Below the pieces are notes generated by a model that saw only the letters and a program-made list of their open reading frames with translations, was not told where the DNA came from and did not search any database. A stretch of DNA of 64,000 nucleotides, taken from positions 62,001 to 126,000 of the forward strand of contig NZ_LXYO01000004.1 in the NCBI RefSeq assembly GCF_001650915.1. The letters run 5' to 3'. A program made the position numbers and the translations under genes. Each line of letters starts with the position of its first letter. Position 1 is the first letter of the stretch. Source of the DNA: Marinobacter sp. EhC06 (lineage in GTDB: Bacteria > Pseudomonadota > Gammaproteobacteria > Pseudomonadales > Oleiphilaceae). Positions 37,301-46,143 of the stretch are shown here, piece by piece.

Positions 37301-37808
37301 CTACGGTAAAATCACTGACCCCGAAAGTTTCGCCATCCCGGCGACGGACCCGATAGGGATGCTCACCGAGAACACGCATTCCCAGGTTCTCCAGAATCGG
37401 GATAACGTCTGAGAGAACGACCGGCTGGCCTTCGCTGTAGAGTTTAAAGTGGAATCCCGTCTCGGCCGAATCCCGCGGCTGGTAAAAGCGCATGGGGACA
37501 TCGGTGCTCACCGCGATGGACTGGATCTGCTCGATATCGGCCAGGGCTTCAGCCACCGCAAATCTTGCCCGGTAGGCGGAGGGAAAACCGCCACTGAACA
37601 CCTGGGCGTAGCGCCCGCCAATCGAATCTCCAAAACTCCGGACCAGCTCGCCATGCAGGTCGTCGTCCCAGGATCGGGATTCCTCCACCATCCGGGCCAC
37701 GATCTCCCGGAGCTCGAGGGAGTCGTCGTTGTCAGACGCCTGGTTCTGGAGGACGTCGGCAAGCTGTTCCAGCAGGGTTTGTTTTTGTAATGCGCGGGAA
37801 TCGGTCAT
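34314..37808 (-). CDS. gdhB: NAD-dependent glutamate dehydrogenase, large type, short N-terminus
   Basis: The 1164-residue protein converts glutamate to 2-oxoglutarate and ammonia. The catalytic core is clear: FEIFVYSPRIEGVHLRSG, ARGGLRWSDRIEDYRTE at about 355-372, VPAGAKGGFVVK, and GGSVNSDFIDNAGGVDCSDHE. Bacterial enzymes of this family are about 1600 residues; here roughly 400-450 residues of N-terminal ACT/PAS-type regulatory sequence are missing, and the 159-base gap to the divergent regulator has no room for them. The ATG at 37808 follows GGAGAG. The gene sits upstream of putA on the same strand. Confidence 0.9.
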   Translation of the reverse strand: MTDSRALQKQTLLEQLADVLQNQASDNDDSLELREIVARMVEESRSWDDDLHGELVRSFGDSIGGRYAQVFSGGFPSAYRARFAVAEALADIEQIQSIAVSTDVPMRFYQPRDSAETGFHFKLYSEGQPVVLSDVIPILENLGMRVLGEHPYRVRRRDGETFGVSDFTVELHDRCRAADLGTARPLIQSAFREIWNGFAENDDFNQLIMLCGLGWREVALIRAYARYIKQIRFGFSQPFIAETLARHPDITSRLVAFFFSRFEPNIKGRKGKAERLEAELRDSLEAVASLDDDRILRRFFMLIRATLRTNYFQTREDGGFPSYLSLKLDPSSIPDIPRPTPKFEIFVYSPRIEGVHLRSGPVARGGLRWSDRIEDYRTEILGLVKAQQVKNSVIVPAGAKGGFVVKQPPRDGSRESLREEGVACYQTFIRGLLDITDNLDDGQVVPPHNVVRYDGDDTYLVVAADKGTATFSDIANTLAAEYRFWLGDAFASGGSEGYDHKKMGITARGAWESVKRHFLEEGTDTQSDEFTVVGIGDMGGDVFGNGMLLSDRIRLVGAFNHQHIFVDPNPDAAASFRERQRLFNLPGSSWADYDTGLISDGGGVFSRSMKSIPVSAQMRKVLGIKARSLSPADLISALLKAPVDMLWNGGIGTYVKAPSESHEDVGDKTNDALRIDSTELRCKALGEGGNLGVTQKARIDFARRGGSVNSDFIDNAGGVDCSDHEVNIKILLNDLVHRQLMSLPERNRMLRAMTPEVAELVLRNNYRQAMALSLAQNPAVATVDQYDRLMRRLEAEGKLDRGLEFLPSDEELQARREHGGGLTRPELAVLVSYAKIELKQALVASPIVHDTRFNSALHSAFPASLLAAFPEAVESHPLRAEISATQIANDMVNRMGITWFDRIRSATGADVGRIAAAYLISLRIHDVDAHWEAMESLDGKVSADVQADLFADAIRLVTRSTSWLLQNRRQALDPVSCIDHYRAPMSDVLASRSRLESVIPASRWYDRYAEYCERMVPEDLSAWCASAESRYWLMDMIEISRQLGEDLESVAWVYFTLGESLNLTWLDRQMRAFRANGHWQVLATIHFRDELDHQLRNLTFSVFSEPVEGEGTPESRLESWREDKRMLLARWERMLNDMQAANDVDCAVFSVAHGVLRELAMKAA

Positions 37809-37967
37809 CGAAACTCTCCGGACTTGGTCAACATTCACACTGGGCTGATTGAGCTACCAGTATACGCAAGCCCAGAAAGTCACTTAGACCATATAGTTTC
37901 GGATTAGAGGAGTTTCGATTATATTTGGCACATCATTTAGCCGTTAATTTAACCCGGAACAGACAAC

Positions 37968-38420
37968 ATGGCCGATTTGGATCGAATAGACCAATCCATT
38001 ATCCGCGAGCTGCAGAAGAACTCCCGGATTACGGTAACCGAGCTTGCGTCCCGGGTGGGCCTCTCCAAAACCCCCTGCCAGGTTCGGATGCGTCGCCTTG
38101 AAGAACAGGGGTTCATTACCGGCTACACGGCCCTGGTGAACCAGACGAAGCTGGGCCTCAGCCATATTGCCTTTGCCCAGGTCACTTTGAATGACACTAG
38201 CAGCGGCGCTCTCTCCGCCTTCAACAAGGCCGTCCAGAATGTCTCGGCGGTGGAGCAATGCCACATGATTGCCGGAAATTTCGATTATCTGCTCAAAGTC
38301 AGAACCCGCAACATGCAAGAATATCGGCAGGTTCTGGGGGAAGAGATTTCGGCCCTGCCCCATGTATTGCAGACGAGTACCTTTGTGGTGATGGAGAACG
38401 TCAAGGACGCCGGATTGTAG
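37968..38420 (+). CDS. Lrp/AsnC family regulator, PutR-like
   Basis: The 150-residue protein has an AsnC helix-turn-helix at about 1-60 (ITVTELASRVGLSKTPCQVRMRRLEEQGFI) and a RAM effector domain at about 65-145. The SKTPCQVRMRRLEEQGFITGYTALV pattern resembles the PutR/BkdR-type activator of proline dehydrogenase. It is divergent from the glutamate dehydrogenase gene, with putA beyond. Regulation of both by proline or glutamate is likely. Confidence 0.85.
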   Translation: MADLDRIDQSIIRELQKNSRITVTELASRVGLSKTPCQVRMRRLEEQGFITGYTALVNQTKLGLSHIAFAQVTLNDTSSGALSAFNKAVQNVSAVEQCHMIAGNFDYLLKVRTRNMQEYRQVLGEEISALPHVLQTSTFVVMENVKDAGL

Positions 38421-38447
38421 GCCCCTCGCACCACCCGGCGTCGGCTG

Positions 38448-39047
38448 TCACTCGGACTGCTCGTACTTGGGCTTGTAGCCACTTGCATCGACACGGGCCC
38501 GATCAGGCTCTGCTTCTTCCAGTGGCTGAACTTCCTGCAAGCTGGCGAGGGACCGAAGCGTCAACCGCTGGTATTCTTCAGTCCCCTTCTTCTTCCATGC
38601 AATTTCCTTATCGCTGAGCATCCGCATTACCTTGGCCGGTGAGCCAACGATCAGTGAGCCTGGCTCACAGGTGAACTTCGCTTTTACGAAGGCGCAGGCG
38701 CCAACGATGGAACGAGGGGCAATATGGGCCTCGTCCATCACCACCGCGTTCATTCCTACCATGGCATCCTCGCCGACGATGCAGCCGTGGAGAATCGCCC
38801 CGTGCCCGATATGGCCATTCTTCTCGACAACCGTATCCATTCCCGGGAAGGCGTGCATCACGCAGGTGTCCTGGACATTGGAACCCTGCTTGAGAACGAT
38901 CCGTCCGAAATCCGCACGTAACGAAGCCGCCGGCCCAACATAGCAATCCGGCCCAATCCAGACATCGCCAATCAGAACGGCAGTGGGATGCACATAGGCG
39001 GACGGGTGAACGACGGGAACAACGCCTTCTATACTGTAGCTGGGCAT
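38448..39047 (-). CDS. paaY: PaaY, gamma-class carbonic anhydrase-like thioesterase
   Basis: The 199-residue protein is a left-handed beta-helix of hexapeptide repeats ([26 protein letters not shown], then [25 protein letters not shown]) with the histidines that bind metal in gamma-carbonic anhydrases. PaaY is the thioesterase that hydrolyses the dead-end 2-hydroxycyclohepta-1,4,6-triene-1-formyl-CoA formed from the ring-opened intermediate. It is divergent from paaG across a 385-base regulatory region. Confidence 0.9.
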   Translation of the reverse strand: MPSYSIEGVVPVVHPSAYVHPTAVLIGDVWIGPDCYVGPAASLRADFGRIVLKQGSNVQDTCVMHAFPGMDTVVEKNGHIGHGAILHGCIVGEDAMVGMNAVVMDEAHIAPRSIVGACAFVKAKFTCEPGSLIVGSPAKVMRMLSDKEIAWKKKGTEEYQRLTLRSLASLQEVQPLEEAEPDRARVDASGYKPKYEQSE

Positions 39048-39432
39048 AGCGATCTCCTGGTTGGCCAGGTCCGGCAGTGATCAGCCATACACCGGACTGA
39101 AACGTGGGACCCGAAAAGCTATTGTGATTCATTTTCTGTATCACATTATCCTTTTCCGGGAGTTTTTTCATACCCTGGCAGCTGTTTCCAGTCCGTAATC
39201 CACCATCCTTTGCCTGCCTCACCCAAAGCCTGTAAAAATTTTTATCTATTTTTCAGAGACATAGAATTCGAACTCTAGCACGATCGACTAAAGTGATACA
39301 AAACCAGGCCAGCACAATCCTTGACGAGTATCAATTCTAAGATATACTCATTTTCCACGATCGATAGCACCGTGCCGATCAAGGACACCTTTCACGCTAT
39401 CCCCCTACAACAAACAACAGGACAACAACGCC
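39048..39432. promoter_or_regulatory. Divergent regulatory region between paaY and paaG
   Basis: This AT-rich gap holds two dyads and a promoter. TGTGAT (39123-39128) and ATCACA (39140-39145), 11 bases apart, lie close to paaY; the left side, TTGTGATTC, resembles the published E. coli PaaX-site motif as I remember it. TGATAC at 39294-39299 and GTATCA at 39328-39333 are complementary and 28 bases apart. A sigma70-like promoter for paaG follows. Confidence 0.6.
39321..39348 (+). promoter_or_regulatory. Sigma70-type promoter for paaG
   Basis: TTGACG (39321-39326) and TATACT (39343-39348) are 16 bases apart. The stretch between carries GAGTAT and ATACTC (39326-39331 and 39344-39349), an inverted repeat that overlaps both promoter elements and could be an operator for PaaX. 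The promoter lies 84 bases before paaG. Confidence 0.6.
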
Positions 39433-40224
39433 ATGACTCAGCCGAGCATTCTTCTTGAAATCGATCAGGGCGTGGCTCTGCTTACCCTGAACCGTCCGGA
39501 CAACCTGAACAGTTTCAATGTCGAAATGCACGAACGCATGCGCGATGCCATCAGCACCGTGCGCAAGGATGAGTCTGTCCGTGTACTGGTCATTACCGGC
39601 TCAGGTCGGGGCTTCTGCGCGGGGCAAGACCTTTCCGACCGCAGCGTCTCGCCGGATCAGGAAATGCCGGACCTGGGCGCTTCCCTGGAGAACTACTACA
39701 ACCCGCTGATGCGTAGCCTGCGTGATCTGCCCATGCCGGTACTGTGTGCCGTGAATGGCGTGGCGGCCGGCGCAGGCGCCAATATCGCCCTGGCCTGCGA
39801 CATTACTCTTGCAGCCCGTTCTGCGAATTTCGTTCAGGCCTTCTGCAAGCTGGGCCTGGTGCCTGATTCCGGTGGCACCTGGACACTGCCCCGCGTTGCC
39901 GGCATGGCGCGAGCCAAGGGTATGGCGCTTCTCGGCGACAAAATCAGCGCCGAGCAAGCCGAAAACTGGGGCATGATCTGGCGCTGCGTTGATAACGAGC
40001 AACTCATGGAAGAGACCATGAAACTTGCCCGCCATTTCGCGACCCAACCCACCAAGGGCCTTGCGCTTATAAAGCGGGCGCTGCACGCCAGCGCCAGCAA
40101 CACCTTTGAAGAGCAGATCAATCTGGAGCGCGATCTTCAGCGCATGGCCGGGCAGACCGAGGACTACCGCGAAGGCGTTGCCGCCTTCATGGAAAAACGT
40201 ACGCCGAACTTCAAGGGGAAATAA
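39433..40224 (+). CDS. paaG: 2-(1,2-epoxy-1,2-dihydrophenyl)acetyl-CoA isomerase PaaG
   Basis: The 263-residue crotonase-fold enzyme isomerises the ring epoxide to the seven-membered oxepin-CoA, and also shifts a double bond later in the pathway. The oxyanion motif GRGFCAGQDLSDR is at about 57-69, and AACKxG-like ACDITLAARSANFVQAFCKLGLVPDSGG at about 120-147. It is the first gene of paaGHIJK. The PaaG identity rests on the cluster; the fold is certain. Confidence 0.93.
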   Translation: MTQPSILLEIDQGVALLTLNRPDNLNSFNVEMHERMRDAISTVRKDESVRVLVITGSGRGFCAGQDLSDRSVSPDQEMPDLGASLENYYNPLMRSLRDLPMPVLCAVNGVAAGAGANIALACDITLAARSANFVQAFCKLGLVPDSGGTWTLPRVAGMARAKGMALLGDKISAEQAENWGMIWRCVDNEQLMEETMKLARHFATQPTKGLALIKRALHASASNTFEEQINLERDLQRMAGQTEDYREGVAAFMEKRTPNFKGK

Positions 40225-40227
40225 GCC

Positions 40228-41748
40228 ATGCCGGCACTGGACACCCAAACCAAAGTTGCCGTCGTCGGCGCCGGAGCCATGGGCTCTGGCATTGCCCAGG
40301 TGGCCGCACAGGCTGGCCACCAGGTTTACCTGCACGACCAGAGAGAGGGCGCGGCGGAAGCCGGCCGTGACGGTATCGCCAAACAGCTTCAGCGTCGTGT
40401 CGACAAAGGCAAGATGCAGCAGCAGGAGCTGGACGATGTTATTGGCCGGATTCACCCGGTTGCAAAGCTTGATGACGTCGCAGACGCCGGGCTGGTGATC
40501 GAGGCCATCATCGAAGACCTCCAGATCAAACGTCAGCTGCTGGCGAGCCTTGAAGACCTGTGTACCGCCGATGCGATCCTCGCCACCAACACCTCCTCCA
40601 TATCTGTTACCGCCCTCGGTGCTGAAATGAACAAACCCGAGCGCTTGGTAGGCATGCACTTCTTCAACCCGGCGCCCCTGATGGCGCTGGTCGAAGTGGT
40701 CATGGGTCTGGCGACCAGCAAAACCGTTGCCGATACCGTTCACGCCACGGCCACCGCCTGGGGTAAGAAACCGGTCTACGCGACATCGACTCCCGGCTTT
40801 ATCGTCAACCGCGTGGCCCGTCCGTTTTACGCGGAAAGCCTCCGTCTGCTGCAGGAACAGGCCACCGACGCCGCTACACTGGATGCCATTATCCGCGAAG
40901 CCGGCCAGTTCCGCATGGGCGCATTCGAGCTGACCGACCTGATCGGACACGACGTCAATTACGCGGTGACCAACTCGGTCTTCAATTCCTATTATCAGGA
41001 CCCCCGCTTTCTGCCGTCACTGATCCAGAAAGAACTGGTGGAAGCCGGCCGCCTGGGACGCAAGAGCGGCCAGGGATTCTATCCCTATGACGAGAGTGCG
41101 GAAAAGCCGCAGCCAAAGACCGAGCCGGCACATCAATCCGATGAGTCCGTGGTCATTGCCGAGGGCAATCCCGGTGCGGCTGCTCCGCTGCTGGAACGTC
41201 TCAAGGCTGCCGGCCTGACGGTTGTCGAGCGCGACGGTCCGGGGCAGATCCGTTTTGGCGATGCGGTACTGGCACTCACCGACGGCCGAATGGCTACGGA
41301 ACGCGCTGCCAGCGATGGTGTTTCCAATCTGGTGCTGTTTGATCTGGCCTTCGACTACAGCAAAGCCTCCAGGCTTGCCCTGGCGCCAGCCGACCAGGCT
41401 TCCGAAGCAGCAGTTTCCTGCGCCTGTGCTTTACTGCAGAAAGCGGGTATTGCCGTCAGCCTGATCGCTGACCGCCCCGGCCTGGTCATCATGCGCACCG
41501 TTGCCATGCTGGCCAACGAAGCCGCCGATGCCGCCCTGCACGGTGTGGCGACAATCGCGGATATCGATCTAGCAATGAAAGCGGGCCTGAACTATCCCGA
41601 CGGCCCCCTGAGCTGGAGCGACCGCCTTGGCGCGGGCCACGTGTTCAAGGTGCTCACCAACATCCAGACCAGCTACGCAGAAGACCGCTATCGCCCTGCC
41701 CTGCTGCTCCGGAAGAACGCATTTGCACAGAAGGGGTTTTATTCATGA
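40228..41748 (+). CDS. paaH: 3-hydroxyadipyl-CoA dehydrogenase PaaH
   Basis: The 506-residue protein is an L-3-hydroxyacyl-CoA dehydrogenase that oxidises 3-hydroxyadipyl-CoA with NAD+. The N-terminal Rossmann motif GAGAMGSGIAQVAAQAGHQVYLHD lies at residues 11-34, with NTSSISVTAL and the dehydrogenase signature (HFFNPAPLMALVEVV) following. The C-terminus carries a second dehydrogenase-type domain (about 400-500), as in other PaaH enzymes. It follows paaG by 3 bases and overlaps paaI by 4. Confidence 0.94.
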   Translation: MPALDTQTKVAVVGAGAMGSGIAQVAAQAGHQVYLHDQREGAAEAGRDGIAKQLQRRVDKGKMQQQELDDVIGRIHPVAKLDDVADAGLVIEAIIEDLQIKRQLLASLEDLCTADAILATNTSSISVTALGAEMNKPERLVGMHFFNPAPLMALVEVVMGLATSKTVADTVHATATAWGKKPVYATSTPGFIVNRVARPFYAESLRLLQEQATDAATLDAIIREAGQFRMGAFELTDLIGHDVNYAVTNSVFNSYYQDPRFLPSLIQKELVEAGRLGRKSGQGFYPYDESAEKPQPKTEPAHQSDESVVIAEGNPGAAAPLLERLKAAGLTVVERDGPGQIRFGDAVLALTDGRMATERAASDGVSNLVLFDLAFDYSKASRLALAPADQASEAAVSCACALLQKAGIAVSLIADRPGLVIMRTVAMLANEAADAALHGVATIADIDLAMKAGLNYPDGPLSWSDRLGAGHVFKVLTNIQTSYAEDRYRPALLLRKNAFAQKGFYS

Positions 41749-42191
41749 GCGAGATGGATCCGCAAGTACTCGCCGAAGAATGCGCCAAGGCCATGTTCGC
41801 GCGGGACCGCGCCAGCCAGAAACTGGGCATGAACATCGAGTCCGTTGCCCCGGGCAAGGCAGTGCTCACCATGACGGTCACCGGCGACATGATACAGGGC
41901 CACGGCTCCTGCCACGGCGGTTACCTGTTCACCCTGGCCGATTCGGCATTTGCGTTTGCCTGTAACAGCTATGACCGGGCCACCGTGGCCTCCGGTTGCA
42001 GCATTGATTACATGTACGGCGCCAAGGAGGGCGACCTGCTGACCGCCACCGCCGAAGAACAGGCCCGCGGCGGCCGCACGGGCGTTTACGACATCACACT
42101 AACCAATCAGGACGGCCGCAAGGTTGCCCTGTTCCGGGGCCGCTCCTATGAGGTTCGTGGCACCGTACGTAATTCGGAGGAAACTGCATGA
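41745..42191 (+). CDS. paaI: Hydroxyphenylacetyl-CoA thioesterase PaaI
   Basis: The 148-residue hotdog thioesterase has the PaaI motif [27 protein letters not shown] at about 49-74, including the Gly-His-x-Ser-Cys-His stretch at the active site. It releases CoA from blocked pathway intermediates and so keeps the CoA pool free. The ATG overlaps the paaH stop and the stop overlaps the paaJ start. Confidence 0.94.
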   Translation: MSEMDPQVLAEECAKAMFARDRASQKLGMNIESVAPGKAVLTMTVTGDMIQGHGSCHGGYLFTLADSAFAFACNSYDRATVASGCSIDYMYGAKEGDLLTATAEEQARGGRTGVYDITLTNQDGRKVALFRGRSYEVRGTVRNSEETA

Positions 42192-43435
42192 GCACCGACA
42201 ATACCCTTAAAGACGCCTACATCGTCGATGCCATCCGCACCCCCATCGGTCGTTACGGCGGTGCCCTTTCCGCCGTGCGGGCAGATGACCTGGGCGCCAT
42301 TCCCATCAAGGCGCTTACCGAACGCCATCCGGATCTGGACTGGTCGAAAATTGACGACGTTCTCTATGGCTGCGCCAACCAGGCTGGTGAAGACAATCGC
42401 GACGTTGCCCGCATGTCCCTGCTGCTGGCAGGCCTGCCAGTGGACGTACCGGGCAGCACCATCAACCGTCTGTGCGGTTCCGGTATGGATGCGGTCGGCA
42501 GCGCCGCCCGGGCCATCCGTACCGGCGAAACCCAGCTGATGATTGCCGGCGGCGTCGAATCCATGTCCCGCGCTCCCTTCGTTATGGGCAAGGCCGACTC
42601 TGCATTCAGTCGCAAGGCGGAGATTTTTGACACCACCATCGGCTGGCGCTTTGTAAACCCGGTACTTAAAAAGCAATACGGCATTGACTCCATGCCCGAG
42701 ACGGCGGAAAACGTTGCGGCCGACTTCGGCATTTCCCGGGAAGACCAGGACGCGTTCGCCCTGCGCAGCCAGCAGCGCACCGCGGCTGCCCAGAAAGAAG
42801 GCCGGCTGGCCGCTGAAATCACGCCGGTAACCATTCCCCGCCGCAAGCAGGACCCACTGGTGGTGGACACCGACGAGCATCCCCGGGAGACCAGCCTGGA
42901 AAAGCTGGCCTCGCTGCCGACCCCTTTCCGCGAAAACGGCACGGTGACTGCGGGCAATGCCTCCGGCGTGAACGACGGCGCCTGCGCACTGCTGCTGGCC
43001 GGAGCCGACGCCCTCAAACAGTACAACCTCAAGCCCCGCGCCCGGATTGTTGCCATGTCAACCGCCGGCGTGGAGCCACGGATCATGGGCTTTGGCCCGG
43101 CACCGGCCACCCGAAAGGTTCTGGCCACGGCTGGTCTGGAACTGGCAGATATGGATGTGATTGAGCTGAATGAAGCCTTCGCAGCCCAGGCCCTGGCGGT
43201 AACCCGGGATCTCGGCCTGCCGGATGATGCCGAGCACGTAAACCCGAACGGTGGCGCCATTGCCCTTGGCCACCCCCTGGGCATGAGCGGCGCCCGGCTG
43301 GTAACCACTGCCCTGAACGAACTGGAGCGTCGCCACGCCGCCGGCCAGAAAGCCCGGTATGCCCTCTGCACCATGTGCATCGGCGTTGGCCAGGGCATCG
43401 CCCTGATCATTGAACGGACGGATGCGGTGGCCTGA
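42188..43435 (+). CDS. paaJ: 3-oxoadipyl-CoA thiolase PaaJ
   Basis: The 415-residue thiolase splits 3-oxoadipyl-CoA into succinyl-CoA and acetyl-CoA. The nucleophilic Cys96 is in [16 protein letters not shown], and the C-terminal catalytic motifs are [14 protein letters not shown] and [12 protein letters not shown]. It also processes the seven-carbon dehydro intermediate. It overlaps paaI by 4 bases. It could double as the beta-ketoadipate thiolase PcaF. Confidence 0.94.
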   Translation: MSTDNTLKDAYIVDAIRTPIGRYGGALSAVRADDLGAIPIKALTERHPDLDWSKIDDVLYGCANQAGEDNRDVARMSLLLAGLPVDVPGSTINRLCGSGMDAVGSAARAIRTGETQLMIAGGVESMSRAPFVMGKADSAFSRKAEIFDTTIGWRFVNPVLKKQYGIDSMPETAENVAADFGISREDQDAFALRSQQRTAAAQKEGRLAAEITPVTIPRRKQDPLVVDTDEHPRETSLEKLASLPTPFRENGTVTAGNASGVNDGACALLLAGADALKQYNLKPRARIVAMSTAGVEPRIMGFGPAPATRKVLATAGLELADMDVIELNEAFAAQALAVTRDLGLPDDAEHVNPNGGAIALGHPLGMSGARLVTTALNELERRHAAGQKARYALCTMCIGVGQGIALIIERTDAVA

Positions 43436-43494
43436 AGCCACCCGTCAACAAGAACAAAGACCCTTATTCGACAAGAACAACGCAGGACAGAACC

Positions 43495-44805
43495 ATGACC
43501 TTACCACTGCAAAAACTTGGCAAACTTGACCGCATGGAAACCGCCAGCATTGATGAGCTGCGCCACGAACAGCTGCAGCGTCTGCGCTGGAGCGTTGTCC
43601 ATGCCTACACCAACGTGCCTTTTTACCGCAAAGCGTTTGATGACCTGGGCCTGAAACCCATGGACATCAACTCGCTGGAAGACCTGGCCAAGGTGCCATT
43701 CACCACCAAGGCGGATCTGCGGGACAACTACCCATTCGGCATGTTTGCCACACCCATGTCCGATGTGGTGCGGGTACACGCCTCCAGTGGTACAACCGGC
43801 AAGCCAACCGTGGTCGGCTACACCCAGAGTGATATCAACACCTGGGCCGACATTGTGGCGAGGTCCATCCGGGCCGGTGGCGGCTCCCGTGGCGACAAGG
43901 TCCATGTAGCTTACGGCTACGGCCTTTTCACCGGCGGTCTGGGCGCCCACTACGGCGCCGAACGCCTTGGCTGCACGGTCATCCCGATGTCTGGCGGCCA
44001 GACCGAGAAGCAGGTCCAGCTGATCAAGGATTTCGAACCGGACATCATCATGGTAACGCCGTCCTACATGCTGAACATCGCCGACGAAATGGAGCGTCAG
44101 GGCATTGATCCCCATAAACTGCCCCTGCGGCTCGGCATTTTCGGCGCAGAGCCATGGACCAACGCCATGCGATCAGAGATCGAGGAGCGCCTGGGCATCG
44201 AGGCTCTCGATATCTACGGCCTGTCGGAAGTTATGGGTCCGGGCGTGGGCATGGAATGCATTGAAACCAAAGATGGCCCGACCATCTGGGAAGATCACTT
44301 CTATCCGGAAATCATCAATCCGGAAACCGGCGAAGTACTGCCTGACGGTGAATACGGTGAGCTGGTCTTCACATCATTGACCAAGGTGGCCCTGCCGATT
44401 CTGCGCTACCGCACCCGAGATCTCACCCGCCTGCTCCCGGGCACAGCGCGTCCGATGCGCCGGATTGACAAAATTACCGGCCGCAGCGACGACATGCTGA
44501 TCATCCGCGGTGTAAACGTGTTCCCCAGCCAGATCGAGGAACAGGTTCTGAAGTGCGAGTCCCTGGCGCCTCACTACGAGATCGAGGTTTACAAGGATGG
44601 CAACCTGGACTGCGTGGACATCCGTGCCGAGCTGAAACCGGGCGTAACCGACACCCCCGAAAGTCGTGCCGCGGCAGCCAAGGAACTGGCGCACCACATC
44701 AAATCCTACATCGGGATCAGCACCCGTGTCGAGGTGGTGGAAACCAATCGTCTGGCTCGCTCAGAGGGCAAGGCCAAGCGCGTTTTTGATCGCCGTAACA
44801 AGTAA
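43495..44805 (+). CDS. paaK: Phenylacetate-CoA ligase PaaK
   Basis: The 436-residue adenylate-forming ligase activates phenylacetate with ATP and CoA, the entry step of the pathway. The P-loop-like motif HASSGTTGKPTVVGYTQSD is at about 92-110, and YGLSEVMGPGVGMEC at about 240. A C-terminal lid contains ITGRSDDMLIIRGVNVFP. It is the last gene of the first transcript and is followed by a hairpin. Confidence 0.95.
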   Translation: MTLPLQKLGKLDRMETASIDELRHEQLQRLRWSVVHAYTNVPFYRKAFDDLGLKPMDINSLEDLAKVPFTTKADLRDNYPFGMFATPMSDVVRVHASSGTTGKPTVVGYTQSDINTWADIVARSIRAGGGSRGDKVHVAYGYGLFTGGLGAHYGAERLGCTVIPMSGGQTEKQVQLIKDFEPDIIMVTPSYMLNIADEMERQGIDPHKLPLRLGIFGAEPWTNAMRSEIEERLGIEALDIYGLSEVMGPGVGMECIETKDGPTIWEDHFYPEIINPETGEVLPDGEYGELVFTSLTKVALPILRYRTRDLTRLLPGTARPMRRIDKITGRSDDMLIIRGVNVFPSQIEEQVLKCESLAPHYEIEVYKDGNLDCVDIRAELKPGVTDTPESRAAAAKELAHHIKSYIGISTRVEVVETNRLARSEGKAKRVFDRRNK

Positions 44806-45133
44806 ACCCGACCGACCAGCGGAGAGTCAGCCGGCAGCGTATGCCACTGACTCTCGCGCCTTTATCTGTTTTCCTTACCTCAGAATTGCCGATTTAATTT
44901 GACTCTCCTTTTGCTGATCTCAATAGCATTTTCTCACGTATCACTTTTTTTATTATGCAAATCAGCAATATAAGAGCCTAAAATGAAGCTTTAAGATATA
45001 ACATGACACACAAAGACAGTTCTTGATATTTATTCAGTATCATATAATATGGAGTCATTGGCCTTCAGTCCTTACTGAGGGATCTCTGTTCACGGACAAC
45101 AGAACAACAAGCCCGATCCGGAGGTAATTGTTT
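44806..45133 (+). promoter_or_regulatory. paaK-paaA intergenic region with terminator and second paa promoter
   Basis: The first 50 bases hold the paaK terminator; the rest is strikingly AT-rich. A perfect TATAAT is at 45043-45048 with no clear -35 box, and TGATA-N9-TATCA (45024-45028 and 45038-45042) directly abuts it. GGAGGT at 45120-45125 is the paaA ribosome site. Confidence 0.6.
44822..44855 (+). terminator. Terminator hairpin after paaK
   Basis: GAGAGTCAG and CTGACTCTC pair over 9 bases, with an inner GGCA-gcgta-TGCC stem. A T-rich stretch (CGCGCCTTTATCTGTTTTCC) follows. It probably separates the paaGHIJK and paaABCDE transcripts. Confidence 0.65.
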
Positions 45134-46126
45134 ATGTACGCCCAGCTCGTTGAAACCGGCGCCAAGCGCCTGAAGACCAAAGAGGAAATGTCGCCCGAAG
45201 AGCGCGAGTTTCAGGAAAAGGTCGACGCCGAAACCAAGATCGAACCCAAAAACTGGATGCCGGAAGGCTACCGGAAGACCCTGATCCGCCAGATTTCCCA
45301 GCACGCTCACTCTGAAGTGGTTGGCATGCTGCCGGAAGGCAACTGGGTAACCCGTGCACCGACGCTCAAGCGCAAACTCCAGTTGATGGCGAAGATTCAG
45401 GACGAAGCGGGTCATGGCCTGTATCTGTACAGCGCCATGGAAACCCTGGGTGCTGACCGTGATGAAGAGATCGAGAAGCTGCACCAGGGCAAGGCCAAGT
45501 ACTCCAGCATCTTTAACTACCCGACCCTGAACTGGGCGGACATGGGTGCCGTTGGCTGGCTGGTGGATGGCGCTGCCATCGTGAACCAGGTGGTTCTTCA
45601 GCGTACCTCTTACGGCCCGTACTCCCGCGCCATGATCCGTATCTGTAAGGAAGAGAGCTTCCACCAGCGCCAGGGTTACAAGATCCTGCTGGACATGATG
45701 CGCGAAGGCACCGAGGAGCAAAAAGCCATGGTGCAGGACGCGATCAACCGTCTGTGGTGGCCCGCCCTGATGATGTTCGGACCGCACGACGACGAGTCCC
45801 CGAACTCTCAGCAGTCCATGGCCTGGAAGATCAAGCGCAAGAGCAATGACGAACTGCGTCAGATGTTCATCGACCAGACCGTACCCCAGCTTGAATTCCT
45901 GGGTTGCACCGCGCCGGATCCGGACCTGAAGTGGAATGAAGAAACCGGCCACTACGATTTCGGTGAGATCAACTGGCAGGAATTCTACGACGTTCTCAAG
46001 GGCAACGGTCCCTGCAACCGCGAGCGCATCAAAACTCGCAAAAACGCAATTGACGAAGGCGCCTGGGTCCGTGAAGCGGCCGTCGCCTACGCCGAAAAAC
46101 AAAAACAGCGCGCACAAGCCGCCTGA
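45134..46126 (+). CDS. paaA: Phenylacetyl-CoA 1,2-epoxidase catalytic subunit PaaA
   Basis: The 330-residue di-iron subunit uses O2 to epoxidise the aromatic ring of phenylacetyl-CoA. Iron-binding Glu and Glu-x-x-His motifs are visible around [18 protein letters not shown] (about 84-101) and [20 protein letters not shown] (about 172-191). I chose ATG 45134 with GGAGGT eight bases upstream; the frame is also open to a TTG two codons earlier. It begins paaABCDE. Confidence 0.96.
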   Translation: MYAQLVETGAKRLKTKEEMSPEEREFQEKVDAETKIEPKNWMPEGYRKTLIRQISQHAHSEVVGMLPEGNWVTRAPTLKRKLQLMAKIQDEAGHGLYLYSAMETLGADRDEEIEKLHQGKAKYSSIFNYPTLNWADMGAVGWLVDGAAIVNQVVLQRTSYGPYSRAMIRICKEESFHQRQGYKILLDMMREGTEEQKAMVQDAINRLWWPALMMFGPHDDESPNSQQSMAWKIKRKSNDELRQMFIDQTVPQLEFLGCTAPDPDLKWNEETGHYDFGEINWQEFYDVLKGNGPCNRERIKTRKNAIDEGAWVREAAVAYAEKQKQRAQAA

Positions 46127-46143
46127 TACCGGAGGAACACAAC

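Noticed and set aside
39123-39145. CRP site
   Set aside because: TGTGA and TCACA are 13 bases apart; CRP needs 6. I treat it as another kind of dyad.
39601-40950. Open frame of 449 codons on the minus strand
   Set aside because: It lies opposite paaG and paaH, which have clear motifs and overlapping operon structure. It has no recognisable domain.
42364-43410. Open frame of 348 codons antisense to paaJ
   Set aside because: Arg/Ser/Ala-rich product without domain; the thiolase on the other strand is unambiguous.
45065-46117. Open frame of 350 codons antisense to paaA
   Set aside because: PaaA motifs are certain. The antisense product is Leu/Val/Gly-rich without family features.
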